Shown here in pieces: positions 51,620-59,903 of a DNA stretch of 64,000 nt. The stretch is from RGEC01 sp964626685. GTDB lineage: Bacteria; Bacteroidota; Bacteroidia; NS11-12g; UBA955. The position numbers and the translations under genes were made by a program. The notes under the pieces were generated by a model. The model did not search any database. It was not told the origin of the DNA and saw nothing but the letters and a program-made list of their open reading frames with translations. Each line of letters begins with the position of its first letter. Position 1 is the stretch's first letter. The stretch lies in contig CAZVJY010000003.1 in assembly GCA_964626685.1 (NCBI GenBank), forward strand, positions 162,672-226,671. The letters run 5' to 3'.

Positions 51620-51817
51620 TTATTCGATGGTAACCTGCTTGTTTTCGAAGGCTACGACCATACCCGGATAAATTTTGTTGCGGCGGCGGGTTTCGGTTTG
51701 TCCGTTTACCTTCACCATGCCTGAATCAATTATATTGTTGGCATCGGCACCCGTTTCCACCCAGCCCAGCAATTTGAGCAGGGAGTTAAGTTGAATGAAA
51801 GGCGTATGAATTTTCAT
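51620..51817 (-). CDS. S4-domain RNA-binding protein (YbcJ-like)
   Basis: A 65-residue single S4 domain: FIQLNSLLKLLGWVETGADA and VKVNGQTETRRRNKIYPGM are the RNA-binding helix-turn and strand pair. Proteins of this size (YbcJ/YaaA type) bind structured RNA, often in ribosome work. It stands alone. A T-rich stretch lies upstream and about 67 bases separate it from the protease gene. Confidence 0.92.
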   Translation of the reverse strand: MKIHTPFIQLNSLLKLLGWVETGADANNIIDSGMVKVNGQTETRRRNKIYPGMVVAFENKQVTIE

Positions 51818-51936
51818 GAATTATAAATATACGAAAAAAAAGTGAGATTTCCAAATTTTTCGGGCGTTTTATTTCATGCTTCCGAATGATGCATGGCAGG
51901 GTTTTTTGCTTGGGCTGAGGCTTGCTTTGCACTGTT

Positions 51937-53268
51937 ATGCAAGACGTTAAACTGCTTTCCACGCACGCCGAAGAAGAGGCGGTTCGCACCCTGAAATCGG
52001 CAGCATTGCCGCTGCAGCAATCCGAAGACCTGGATTTGCTGATGGAGAAGATTGGCGATGCCCGCATCGTTTTGCTGGGTGAGGCATCGCATGGCACGCA
52101 TGAGTATTATTTATGGCGAAACCAGCTCACACGGCGGCTGATATCGGAAAAGAACTTCAGCTTCGTGGCTGCAGAAGCCGACTGGCCTGATGCCTATCTC
52201 ATTAACCGATATGTAAAGAATTATAGGGGTGCTCCCAAAAAATCGAGGGAGGTGCTGCAAAATTTTAACCGGTGGCCGACTTGGATGTGGGCCAACTGGG
52301 AAACCGATGCCTTTGCTGAATGGATGCGCCGCTACAACGACGGGCGTGAAGAAAAGCACAGGGTCGGTTTTTACGGTCTGGATGTATACAGCCTGCAGGA
52401 ATCGCTGGAGTACCTGGCCGCGTATTTGAAAGCCAACGACAAGGAAGCGTACGGACACGTGCAGAAGGTGTTCCAATGTTTTGAGCCGTATGGTGCGCAG
52501 GAAGGGTTATCCTATGCGGTGCGTAATGGTGCGCTCACACAATCGTGTGAGGCGGAAGCCGTTGCCCTGCTGGCTGCCATCCGGAATAAACAGGCGGGTT
52601 ACAATGCGGATCCGGAAGCTGCGCTTAATGCGGAGCAAAATGCAGTAGTGACGGTGAATGCCGAAAAATACTACCGCGCTATGATTAAAGCCGGACCGCT
52701 GTCCTGGAACCTGCGCGATTTGCACATGGCCGATACCCTCGACCGCCTGCTGAAATTTCACGGCAAGCAATCCAAAGCCATTGTGTGGGCGCACAATACG
52801 CACATCGGCGATGCGCGGGCTACGGATATGACCGAAGACGGCATGCTCAACCTGGGGCAGCTGCTGCACGAGCAGTATCATGCGCAAGGCGTTTTCAGCG
52901 TGGGCATGGGTTCCTACACCGGCAGGGTGTTGGCCTCCAACCGCTGGAGCGGCAAACCTATCAAGATGGATCAGCCGCCGGCCCGCAACGGCAGCTGGGA
53001 GCACTGGTTGAAAGAGCATGTGGGCGCGGATTGCATGGTGTTTTCAGATGATTTGCGCGAAAAGGAATTTTTCGAAAAGCGCATCAACCACAGGGCTATT
53101 GGGGTGGTATATCTGCCCGGCAGCGAAGAAACCAAAAATTATGTTCCCAGCGTTATTCCCGAGCGGTATCAGGCTTTTCTGTATTTTCAAAAAACACATC
53201 CGGTGCATGCCATGCATGTAGAGCCCGACGGCCTGCAATTGCCGGAGACCTATCCCTGGGGTTTGTAG
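51937..53268 (+). CDS. erythromycin esterase family protein
   Basis: The ATG at 51937 starts a 443-residue protein; a TTG 15 bases earlier adds nothing of use. ARIVLLGEASHGTHEYYLWR and EADWPDAYLINRYVKN carry the conserved Glu/His residues of the family, and VWAHNTHIGDARATDM the later His pair. Members open the macrolide ring or act on other esters; many have no resistance role. This is the longer chromosomal type common in soil and marine bacteria. Its stop codon is the first base of a perfect palindrome. Confidence 0.9.
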   Translation: MQDVKLLSTHAEEEAVRTLKSAALPLQQSEDLDLLMEKIGDARIVLLGEASHGTHEYYLWRNQLTRRLISEKNFSFVAAEADWPDAYLINRYVKNYRGAPKKSREVLQNFNRWPTWMWANWETDAFAEWMRRYNDGREEKHRVGFYGLDVYSLQESLEYLAAYLKANDKEAYGHVQKVFQCFEPYGAQEGLSYAVRNGALTQSCEAEAVALLAAIRNKQAGYNADPEAALNAEQNAVVTVNAEKYYRAMIKAGPLSWNLRDLHMADTLDRLLKFHGKQSKAIVWAHNTHIGDARATDMTEDGMLNLGQLLHEQYHAQGVFSVGMGSYTGRVLASNRWSGKPIKMDQPPARNGSWEHWLKEHVGADCMVFSDDLREKEFFEKRINHRAIGVVYLPGSEETKNYVPSVIPERYQAFLYFQKTHPVHAMHVEPDGLQLPETYPWGL

Positions 53269-53315
53269 GCGACATATGTAGAGACGCGCAATTGCGCGTC
53301 TCTACATATGTCGCC
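53268..53315. repeat. perfect 48-bp palindrome, copy 1
   Basis: The left 24 bases are GGCGACATATGTAGAGACGC followed by GCAA; the right half is their exact reverse complement, centred between 53291 and 53292. The central GAGACGCGCAATTGCGCGTCTC is shared in form with copy 2. There is no loop and no T tract. It overlaps the stop codon of the esterase-family gene. Confidence 0.9.
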
Positions 53316-53332
53316 GAGGCCGTGTGGGGTTT

Positions 53333-53380
53333 AACGATGTCCGCAGAGACGCACAATTGTGCGTCTCTGCGGACATCGTT
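53333..53380. repeat. perfect 48-bp palindrome, copy 2
   Basis: Again 24-base arms, centred between 53356 and 53357. The core GAGACGCACAATTGTGCGTCTC differs from copy 1 at one base pair on each side, and both arms changed together. The outer arms (AACGATGTCCGCA and its complement) are unrelated to those of copy 1 but still pair perfectly. The two copies are 17 bases apart. Confidence 0.9.
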
Positions 53381-53383
53381 GTT

Positions 53384-53818
53384 TCACAATAGCGTTGCAG
53401 CAAAATTTTTCACGGCCACATGAAATTGTGCAGGGGTGAGCTTGTCGTGCTGCTCAAATTTGAATTGTTTACCCGCAAACTTCTTATCTCCATTGATGTG
53501 ATTTTTAAACCGGTTCACCAGGGTTTTAGGACCCAGAATCAGTGCGGCATCTACCGGTTCCAGGTATTCCGACAGTGCTTGCAGGTATTGTTTTAATTGA
53601 TTGTTTTCGCGGTTGTGGCGGCTGTATTCGTTGTTGGTGGAGCGGAAATTGCCCACATTGGCACCGGGATGGGTTTCTCCTGGATAGCGCAGCCTGTTTT
53701 CAATGCCCGATTCCAGTGGTGCCGGCTGCTGCGGACCATTTTCCGGAATAAAAAACAGGGCACGGGTATGGTTCATGAAAATACCAATGGTTTTGGGGGC
53801 TTTGTGGGGTGTGTGCAT
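53384..53818 (-). CDS. hypothetical protein, possibly eRF1/host-attachment-like
   Basis: The 144-residue protein has TIGIFMNHTRALFFIP near its N-terminus and VDAALILGPKTLVNRFKNHI later. This layout (an IWxDH-like opening and an xLxxGPxxxxxxxxxH block) resembles Bacteroidota proteins related to the eRF1 C-terminal/host-attachment fold, but the match is weak. It has no membrane segment. It lies between the twin palindromes and a repeat-rich gap. No function is assigned. Confidence 0.5.
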   Translation of the reverse strand: MHTPHKAPKTIGIFMNHTRALFFIPENGPQQPAPLESGIENRLRYPGETHPGANVGNFRSTNNEYSRHNRENNQLKQYLQALSEYLEPVDAALILGPKTLVNRFKNHINGDKKFAGKQFKFEQHDKLTPAQFHVAVKNFAATLL

Positions 53819-53930
53819 AGGATAGAATTGAATGTACTAAAATACAACAGAGGAAAGGGGGGATGGGGTGATGGAGGTCAGTGGGGAATGAAAGAATTGA
53901 TAATGAAAGAATGAATGAATAAGGATTGGG

Positions 53931-54023
53931 ATTAGCTCCGTCGGCTTTGCCTCCGTTCGCTGAACCCAACTAAGCCGAAGTCTACAACCCCTGAAACCGG
54001 CGCACTGCGTGAGGGTTTTTTAT
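53931..54023 (+). repeat. dispersed repeat copy A, ending in a terminator-like segment
   Basis: The unit reads TTAGCTCCGTCGGCTTTGCC, then a CGTTCGCTGAACCCAACTAA part, AGCCGAAGTCTACAACCCC and a decayed hairpin ending in GGGTTTTTTAT. Related copies are at 54879-54909, 54918-54997 and 55044-55160. The last 40 bases resemble the terminator of tRNA-Arg in reverse. The remainder of 53819-53930 and 54024-54063 is simple sequence with no gene. Confidence 0.7.
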
Positions 54024-54063
54024 GGGTGGTCTTTTTTTTGCCTGGGTTTGTGAATTGATTGTT

Positions 54064-54831
54064 CTACCAATTATAATAAATCCCTGTTTGGAAAACACCT
54101 TGGTAACCAAATCCCAGTTCGGTCGAAACGGAGAGTCTTTTGCCTAATTTGGATCTAAATCCTATTGCATCGATTTGGTAGGCGACGCCGCTGTAATTGT
54201 CACTTACGGAATATGAGTTATCACTTACTGTTATGTTGCCGGATAAATAACCAATACCAGCACCGGAGTATATCGATAATTTTTCTTTCTTAATCCAGTG
54301 ATATGCGGCTTTGCCTAAAAAACCAAATCCTGAAAAACTGGCGTTATATCTTTCATTGTCAATATTGTAAGCATTTGCTAGCAAAAGGAAACCACATGTT
54401 GTGAATGAGATGTTCTTAGTCAAAAACCCACCTCCTTCGAAACTTGCATAAAAAGAACTTCCAGGATCAGCGCCTAAATTGGAGAAACCTCCTGCAACGG
54501 GATTATAGAGCGTAAGTCCCAAACCTACCCAATTGTCAAGTTTTTCATTTTTAATAGCCCCGTTTTCCGTGTTGATGACTTGTGTTGTTATCGTAGTATT
54601 TTCAAAAGTTTCTTTTTTGCCGTTTTCATATTTAATCATGAAAATATCTGATTTCAGTACATTGTAAATGGGTCCTTCCAGATTGTCCCATAGTTTATAT
54701 TTTACTTTATCTGTATCGATTTCGATAACTTTGGTCTTTATCTCTTCTGTGTTTTTTAAAACAATAATATCCTGAGCAAGTAGATTTAAACCATAGATTA
54801 AAAAGATGATTGCAGTAATTGTGTTTTTCAT
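54064..54831 (-). CDS. hypothetical outer-membrane protein
   Basis: A 255-residue protein with a signal peptide (cut near LLAQ), then a DIIVLKNTEEIKTKVIEI strand pair typical of Bacteroidota proteins with an N-terminal beta domain, and a barrel-like region from residue 100 (GVAYQIDAIGFRSKLGKRLS) ending in YYNW. It has more A and T than its surroundings and repeats on both sides. No family is named. Confidence 0.7.
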   Translation of the reverse strand: MKNTITAIIFLIYGLNLLAQDIIVLKNTEEIKTKVIEIDTDKVKYKLWDNLEGPIYNVLKSDIFMIKYENGKKETFENTTITTQVINTENGAIKNEKLDNWVGLGLTLYNPVAGGFSNLGADPGSSFYASFEGGGFLTKNISFTTCGFLLLANAYNIDNERYNASFSGFGFLGKAAYHWIKKEKLSIYSGAGIGYLSGNITVSDNSYSVSDNYSGVAYQIDAIGFRSKLGKRLSVSTELGFGYQGVFQTGIYYNW

Positions 54832-54878
54832 GCTACAAGTATAGCAAATAAATATTTATACAAGTAGCCATTATTCAT

Positions 54879-54997
54879 AGCTCCGTCGGCTTTGCCTACA
54901 TCGCTGAACCCTGTCTGTTTGAGCAAGCTCAGATACGGATTTTGTTGGGTTAGCTCACTTCGTTCGCTGAACCCAACTAAGCCGAAGTCTACAACCA
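54879..54997 (+). repeat. dispersed repeat copies B and C
   Basis: Copy B (54879-54909) has only the first part (AGCTCCGTCGGCTTTGCCTA). Copy C (54918-54997) starts with GTTTGAGCAAGCTCAGATAC and includes GGGTTAGCTCACTTCGTTCG, CTGAACCCAACTAAGCCGAA and GTCTACAACC. Inside copy C, GGGTTAGC and GCTGAACCC form an imperfect stem. The gap 54832-55245 consists mostly of these copies and holds no gene. Confidence 0.7.
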
Positions 54998-55043
54998 CCA
55001 TCCTCATTCTGCGAATGAGGTTATTTATTGCACGCATCCACCC

Positions 55044-55160
55044 TTGAGCAAGCTCAGATGCAGATTTTGCGGGGTTAGCTCACTTCGTTCGCTGAACCCT
55101 ACTATGCCGAAGTCTACAACCCCTGAAACCGGCGCACTGCGTGACGCCTGTTTTTTATTT
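55044..55160 (+). repeat. dispersed repeat copy D
   Basis: It shares with copy C the start TTGAGCAAGCTCAGATGC and GGTTAGCTCACTTCGTTCGC, and with copy A the end CTACAACCCCTGAAACCGGC. So copy D is the longest and probably shows the full unit. Its last 44 bases form the left arm of the large inverted repeat described next. Confidence 0.7.
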
Positions 55161-55239
55161 GCCGCCTTTCGCCTGAGCAAGCTCGGCAAAGGCAGCAAAT
55201 AAAAAACCCGCCAGCTTTCGCGGCGGGTTTCAGGGGTTG
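55117..55239. repeat. 123-bp imperfect inverted repeat containing the tRNA-Arg terminator
   Basis: The left arm begins CAACCCCTGAAACC (55117-55130) and the right arm ends with its complement GGTTTCAGGGGTTG (55226-55239). TTTTTTATTTGC on the left faces GCAAATAAAAAA on the right. The centre has a nested pair CTGAGCAAGCTCGG. The right arm, read on the minus strand, is the terminator of the tRNA-Arg gene, so the left arm looks like a copied and inverted terminator. Confidence 0.7.
55199..55231 (-). terminator. rho-independent terminator of tRNA-Arg
   Basis: On the minus strand, AAACCCGCC pairs with GGCGGGTTT around a CGCGAAAGCT-type loop and is followed by TTTTTTATT. It lies about 15 bases beyond the 3' end of the tRNA. 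Confidence 0.88.
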
Positions 55240-55245
55240 CTTTAG

Positions 55246-55319
55246 TGCACGCGTAGGGATTCGAACCCCAAACCTTCTGATCCGTAGTCAGATGCTCTAT
55301 CCAATTGAGCTACGCATGC
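55246..55319 (-). tRNA. tRNA-Arg (ACG)
   Basis: A complete 74-base cloverleaf on the minus strand: acceptor GCATGCG/CGCGTGC, D arm GCTC/GAGC, anticodon stem TCTGA/TCAGA with loop CTACGGA, T arm GGGGTTCGAATCCC. Position 34 is A, normally changed to inosine by TadA, so it reads CGU, CGC and CGA. The CCA end is not encoded. Confidence 0.95.
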
Positions 55320-55405
55320 ATATTTCCGTAATGGAAATCCTTTAAAAGGGCTGCAAAGATACGCAAAAGTTTGCAATGTTTCAAGAGGTGCATCCCCTAT
55401 CCGAT

Positions 55406-55413
55406 TATCTTTG
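55406..55413 (+). promoter_or_regulatory. -7 promoter box of cutC
   Basis: TATCTTTG matches TAnnTTTG exactly and ends 12 bases before the ATG at 55426. It argues against a start at 55411, which would overlap the box. Confidence 0.6.
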
Positions 55414-55425
55414 TGGCTAGCATAC

Positions 55426-56088
55426 ATGACCGCCATAGCCGAAATATGCGCCTTTACGCCCGAAGCGGCCATGTTGGCCCTCGGTGCCGGAGCGCACAGA
55501 ATTGAACTTTGCGATGCACCCGAACTGGATGGTATTTCGCCACCGGAATCCTGGTTTCAGCAAATTTCCCAACAATATCACCCACAACTGGCTGTGATGG
55601 TGCGACCCCGCGGTGGCAGTTTTAGTATGTCGGAATCTGAAATCGCGCAGATGGAATCTGAAATCATTCGCCTGCGAACCCAAAAACAAGCCGGTGCCTT
55701 GGTTTTCGGAGTGCTTACCCCCGACAACGAAATCGATGTGCCGGCCTGCCGGCGGCTAATCTCCGCAGCCGAATCCCTGCCCTGCGTGTTTCACCGTGCC
55801 TTCGACATCGTTCCCGAGCCCGAAAAATCCCTGCAAACCCTCATTGGTCTGGGTTTTACCCGCCTGCTCTGCGGTCTGCCCCTTGCTGAGCTCATTCGCC
55901 TTAATACCATTTCCAATGGCCGCATCACCATCATGCCCGGCGGTGGGGTGCGTTCGCACAACGTGCAATCCTTTATGGATGCAGGGTTTACCGAAGTACA
56001 CAGCTCGGCCCGCAAGGGCGGTTTGCTGCCCGATCCAAACGAACTTAAATACATCATTGCCGCATGCAAAGATTCATCGTCCTTTTAA
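55426..56088 (+). CDS. cutC: CutC-family copper homeostasis protein
   Basis: The ATG at 55426 gives 220 residues with IAEICAFTPEAAMLALGAGA at the front and a TIM barrel. VMVRPRGGSF, CVFHRAFDIV and IMPGGGVRSHNV are the standard CutC blocks. The family is linked to copper tolerance, but biochemical proof is thin. It overlaps the next gene by 25 bases, so they are cotranscribed. Confidence 0.94.
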   Translation: MTAIAEICAFTPEAAMLALGAGAHRIELCDAPELDGISPPESWFQQISQQYHPQLAVMVRPRGGSFSMSESEIAQMESEIIRLRTQKQAGALVFGVLTPDNEIDVPACRRLISAAESLPCVFHRAFDIVPEPEKSLQTLIGLGFTRLLCGLPLAELIRLNTISNGRITIMPGGGVRSHNVQSFMDAGFTEVHSSARKGGLLPDPNELKYIIAACKDSSSF

Positions 56089-58343
56089 CCGCATTCTTCT
56101 GCCTGACAACCTCATGGGCACAGCACCCCACGGTGATTAAACCCAAAACCTGGTTGCTGCAAACTTTCCAGCCCGGTCCGGGCAATACCATTGCCTACAA
56201 CGGCGAATGGCAGGAAGTGCCATACACCGCTTCCATCAACGAACTCATTGATGCCGGTTACCGTTTTCTGGATTCATCCGGAAAGCCCATTAAAGCCAAT
56301 GAGGTCGAAAACCACTATTGGCGCTACCGTGCGGAAATGCCTGAAATGGCTGATGCCCTAAAATACAAGAATGTGGCTTTCCGCATGGCCAGGCCTGAAC
56401 CTGCCACAGCCTATCTGCTGAACGGCACCCAGATCGGTTTGGGTCAATCAACACAGGTTCCCATCATTAATATAGTCTCGTCTGCCAATCTGGCCGGAGA
56501 GTCGTCGATGTTTCTGGCCCAATTGCCATCCATGCGCGATGTCGCAAAACTATACTATCCGCTTTCCGGCGGCACAAAATGGCCCGCCGACAATGATACC
56601 GCAAATCCCAAGGGCTCCGTGGTATTGCGCAAGCCACCCGTGCAGTTTGGCTGGGATGTGGCGCCACGCAGGGTTTTGAACGGACTGGGTTCAGAACCTG
56701 AATTCATTCCCTTCGATAACATGCTGGTGCTGGATGCCTTCACTACTGTGGAGTACAAACCCGGTGAAAATGCAAAAGTCAACCTGCACTGGGTTGTTCG
56801 CGCCGATTCTGTTATTTCGGTTCGGCTAAAGGCCGGCTTAAGCCAAACATCCGTTGTCGATACCCTCATGCGCTTGTCTGCAGGACAGCAGGAGTACATC
56901 ACGCCATTCACCATTGAAAACCCCATTTTATGGCAGCCCAACGGCCAAGGCTGGCACCATCTTTACAAGCTAAGCCTGAACGCTATACATGGCAGGGATT
57001 TGTTTGTGAATGAAATCACTTTCGGCATCCGCGATATACAATTGCAGCGGTTGGAAGACCGCAAAGGTGAGTCATTCCGCTTTGTGGTGAACGGAACGAC
57101 TGTTTTTATGAAAGGTGCCAACCTGCTTCCCCAGCAAGGTTTTCACAGTGAAGAGCAACGCAAAAAGCGCTGGGAAGGCCCCAATAGCCTGGTTAAGCAA
57201 ATGGCCGCTGCCGGCTACAACATGCTGCGTGTGTGGGGTGGGGGCGGGCTCATGCCTGAATCATTTTACCGGCAGTGCGATGAACTGGGCATTCTGGTGT
57301 GGCAGGATCTGATGTTCAGTGGAACCGTTTACCCTTATAATGGTTTTTGGAAAAACCGCACGCTGACTGAAGTCGTTTCAGTTTGGAAGCAAACACGTCA
57401 GCATCCTTGCATGGCGCTGTATTGCGGCAACAATGAGATTGATGTGGCTCTGAAACACTGGGGCTGGGATAAAACCTACGGCTGGGATTCTACCGATAGA
57501 GCATTCATGCAGCAGCAATACCAAAGCATGTTTGAGGATGATTTCCCCCTCCTTTTTGCCGAGGCGAATGCCAATTACCTGCCCTCCAGTCCCGTGAGCA
57601 ACTGGGCGCCCGATACCGAAATGGGACGCGGCGATAACCACCTTTGGTATGTGTGGCACGGCGAGCGTCCCTTGCAGGATTTTGATACCAAAATTCCCCG
57701 TTTTGCCAGTGAGTACGGCCTGCCCTCCTGGCCTTCATTGGAGTGTGTGCGCAAACATTTTGGAAGCGATAAGCCCGAAAACCGCATGCTGTCATACAAA
57801 GGACTGAAACTGCTGAACGGCTACATGGTAACTGAGTTTGGGGCCATGCCGAAAGATACGCTTTCTACCATCCTGCTGTCTCAATACCTGCAGGCGCGCG
57901 CACTCGTAAGGGCTTACAGGGCACACAAAAATGATTCAAATTGCGGTGGAAGTCTTTATTGGCAAGCCAATGATATTTGGCCGGGCATCACCTGGAGTAC
58001 GGTGGATTTTATGGGCAACAAAAAGGCAGCCTGGTATCCGTTGTCACGCGAATTTGTCAGTGAAATTGATCCGGCATTTCATCCCGAAATGGATAAAACC
58101 TACCTCAAGCAGGTCAAGTTTACCGCAAAGCGCAAAGGCGATTACCTGACCATCAAAGTGGGCAAGGAATGGCTGATGGGCCTGATGCTGCTGAAAGACG
58201 GCAAACTGCTGGATATCCGCGGAAATGTGGCGGATTTATCACCCGGAACGACCTACACGGTGCTGTTGCCCGAAAACATTGGCGAGATTCAAATTGCCAC
58301 GGCCTGGGGCCTGCTGAATGGTCAGGGTTTGCTGCCCAAATGA
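56064..58343 (+). CDS. exported GH2-family glycosidase, beta-mannosidase-like
   Basis: A 759-residue protein with a signal peptide (cut after TTSWAQ). The order of parts is that of GH2: a jelly-roll sugar-binding domain, an immunoglobulin-like domain at about 225-330, and a TIM barrel. FMKGANLLPQQ and MLRVWGGGGLMPESFY are typical of beta-mannosidases. The acid/base is Glu458 (YCGNNEID) and the nucleophile is Glu550 (PRFASEYGLP). It would release mannose from beta-mannosides or glycoprotein cores. Together with the GH20 enzyme and the PNGase F-like protein it suggests N-glycan use. Confidence 0.88.
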   Translation: MQRFIVLLTAFFCLTTSWAQHPTVIKPKTWLLQTFQPGPGNTIAYNGEWQEVPYTASINELIDAGYRFLDSSGKPIKANEVENHYWRYRAEMPEMADALKYKNVAFRMARPEPATAYLLNGTQIGLGQSTQVPIINIVSSANLAGESSMFLAQLPSMRDVAKLYYPLSGGTKWPADNDTANPKGSVVLRKPPVQFGWDVAPRRVLNGLGSEPEFIPFDNMLVLDAFTTVEYKPGENAKVNLHWVVRADSVISVRLKAGLSQTSVVDTLMRLSAGQQEYITPFTIENPILWQPNGQGWHHLYKLSLNAIHGRDLFVNEITFGIRDIQLQRLEDRKGESFRFVVNGTTVFMKGANLLPQQGFHSEEQRKKRWEGPNSLVKQMAAAGYNMLRVWGGGGLMPESFYRQCDELGILVWQDLMFSGTVYPYNGFWKNRTLTEVVSVWKQTRQHPCMALYCGNNEIDVALKHWGWDKTYGWDSTDRAFMQQQYQSMFEDDFPLLFAEANANYLPSSPVSNWAPDTEMGRGDNHLWYVWHGERPLQDFDTKIPRFASEYGLPSWPSLECVRKHFGSDKPENRMLSYKGLKLLNGYMVTEFGAMPKDTLSTILLSQYLQARALVRAYRAHKNDSNCGGSLYWQANDIWPGITWSTVDFMGNKKAAWYPLSREFVSEIDPAFHPEMDKTYLKQVKFTAKRKGDYLTIKVGKEWLMGLMLLKDGKLLDIRGNVADLSPGTTYTVLLPENIGEIQIATAWGLLNGQGLLPK

Positions 58344-59899
58344 GGCGCGTAATTCACTCCAATCGTTTTTAGTCGCTGCATATCGGCGGGGAGGCGTTTT
58401 TTGAAGTCGTCAAAATCGCCGCCTGGGCCTGTCCACAATACTTCTGAGAGCGCTGCCGCTCTTGGCCAAACCATGTATTCCACGTGGGATTCGGTTTCCA
58501 TATATTCTGTCCACACGTTGCCCTGGGCGCCCAAAATAAAATGCCGCAAACTGCTGTCAATACCTTTTGAAATGGGCCGGAATTTATACACCATTTCCAG
58601 CGAGTTGTAGCCGCCAATGGCAATGGGCTCGGTGCTGTCTTTGCTTTGGTAGTGGTCGAAATAGCAGGGTTTTCCGGGTGTCATGATGGCATTGTGCCCT
58701 TGCTTTGCCGCGGCTTCGGCACCTTCGGTACCGCGCCAGCTCATCACGGTGGCGTTGGGTGCCAGTCCGCCTTCCAGTATCTCATCCCAGCCAATGATGC
58801 TGCGTCCTCTGGCATTCAGCCATTTTTCCATGTGCTGCACAAACCAGCTTTGCAGTTCGTGTTCGTCCTTCAGACCCTCTTTTTTCATGCGGTTCTGGCA
58901 CTTTTCGCATTTTCCCCAGCGGGTTTTGGGGCATTCATCACCTCCGATATGGATGTATTTGGAAGGAAACAGTGTCAGCACTTCTGTGAGTACATCTTTC
59001 AGAAAACCCAGTGTGGAATCGTTTCCGGCGCAATACACATCATCAAAAACGCCCCAGCCTTTGGCCACGTTAAAAGGTCCGCCGGTGCAACTCAGTTGCG
59101 GGTAAGCCGCAAGAGCAGCCAGGGAATGTCCGGGCATTTCTATTTCAGGAATAACTGTGATGTAGCGCTGACGGGCGTATTCCACAATCTCTTTAACTTC
59201 CTCTTGCGTATAAAAGCCGCCATATCTCACGGAGTCAAAGCGCTGTTCCGCGTAGCGGCCTTTCTGGCTTCCTTTGCGCCATGCGCCAACTTCCGTGAGT
59301 TTCGGATATTTTTTAATTTCAATGCGCCAGCCCTGGTCTTCGGTTAAATGCCAGTGAAAGACATTGTATTTATGCATGGCCATGGCATCGATGTAGCGCT
59401 TGATGAAGGAAACAGGGAAAAAATGGCGGCAAACATCCAGGTGCAAACCGCGGTAGGAAAAATCGGGCTGGTCTTCAATGGTTAAGCAGGGCAGGGTAAA
59501 ACCTGTTTGTCTGTTCTGCACATAATCGGCAGGCAGCATCTGCCAAAGCGTCATGCATGCACGGTAAACGCCGGTATCGGTGTAGGCCGCAATGCAGATT
59601 TGTTTAGGTGTGATACTGAGTTTGTAATATTCTGCATGATAGCCCGGGATTTTCGGTAGTGCGGTTACACTGATATCGGCCTTTTTGGCGGTGGCGGTAT
59701 TGTACATATGCACCAGCCCCCACAGGGTTAACTTGCAGGATGTGTTTTCAAAGGCCGGCGGGCAGTAAAAAGCCATGCGTTGTTTCCACACAAAGGTTTT
59801 GCCCGTTACCTCCATTTTTTTCGGAGCGGGAATCAGGTTGGGCAGCTGGGCAAAGACAATCCATGGCGCCAGCAAGGCAATAAGCAGGGCTTTCTTCAT
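58322..59899 (-). CDS. exported GH20 beta-N-acetylhexosaminidase
   Basis: The 525-residue protein has a signal peptide (cut at VFAQ), a GH20b-like N-terminal domain and a GH20 barrel from about residue 145 (FSYRGLHLDVCRHFFP). The catalytic pair is Asp321-Glu322 in IHIGGDECPKTRW. VFHWHLTEDQGWRIEIKKYP and IVPEIEMPGH-type segments are standard. It releases terminal GlcNAc or GalNAc from glycans or chitin oligomers. Its 3' end overlaps the GH2 gene by 22 bases, tail to tail. Confidence 0.94.
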   Translation of the reverse strand: MKKALLIALLAPWIVFAQLPNLIPAPKKMEVTGKTFVWKQRMAFYCPPAFENTSCKLTLWGLVHMYNTATAKKADISVTALPKIPGYHAEYYKLSITPKQICIAAYTDTGVYRACMTLWQMLPADYVQNRQTGFTLPCLTIEDQPDFSYRGLHLDVCRHFFPVSFIKRYIDAMAMHKYNVFHWHLTEDQGWRIEIKKYPKLTEVGAWRKGSQKGRYAEQRFDSVRYGGFYTQEEVKEIVEYARQRYITVIPEIEMPGHSLAALAAYPQLSCTGGPFNVAKGWGVFDDVYCAGNDSTLGFLKDVLTEVLTLFPSKYIHIGGDECPKTRWGKCEKCQNRMKKEGLKDEHELQSWFVQHMEKWLNARGRSIIGWDEILEGGLAPNATVMSWRGTEGAEAAAKQGHNAIMTPGKPCYFDHYQSKDSTEPIAIGGYNSLEMVYKFRPISKGIDSSLRHFILGAQGNVWTEYMETESHVEYMVWPRAAALSEVLWTGPGGDFDDFKKRLPADMQRLKTIGVNYAPHLGSKP

Positions 59900-59903
59900 T
59901 TAT

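Noticed and set aside
53268..53380. Bidirectional terminator made by the twin palindromes
   Set aside because: Neither arm is followed by a T tract, and one palindrome would be enough; a repeat element fits better.
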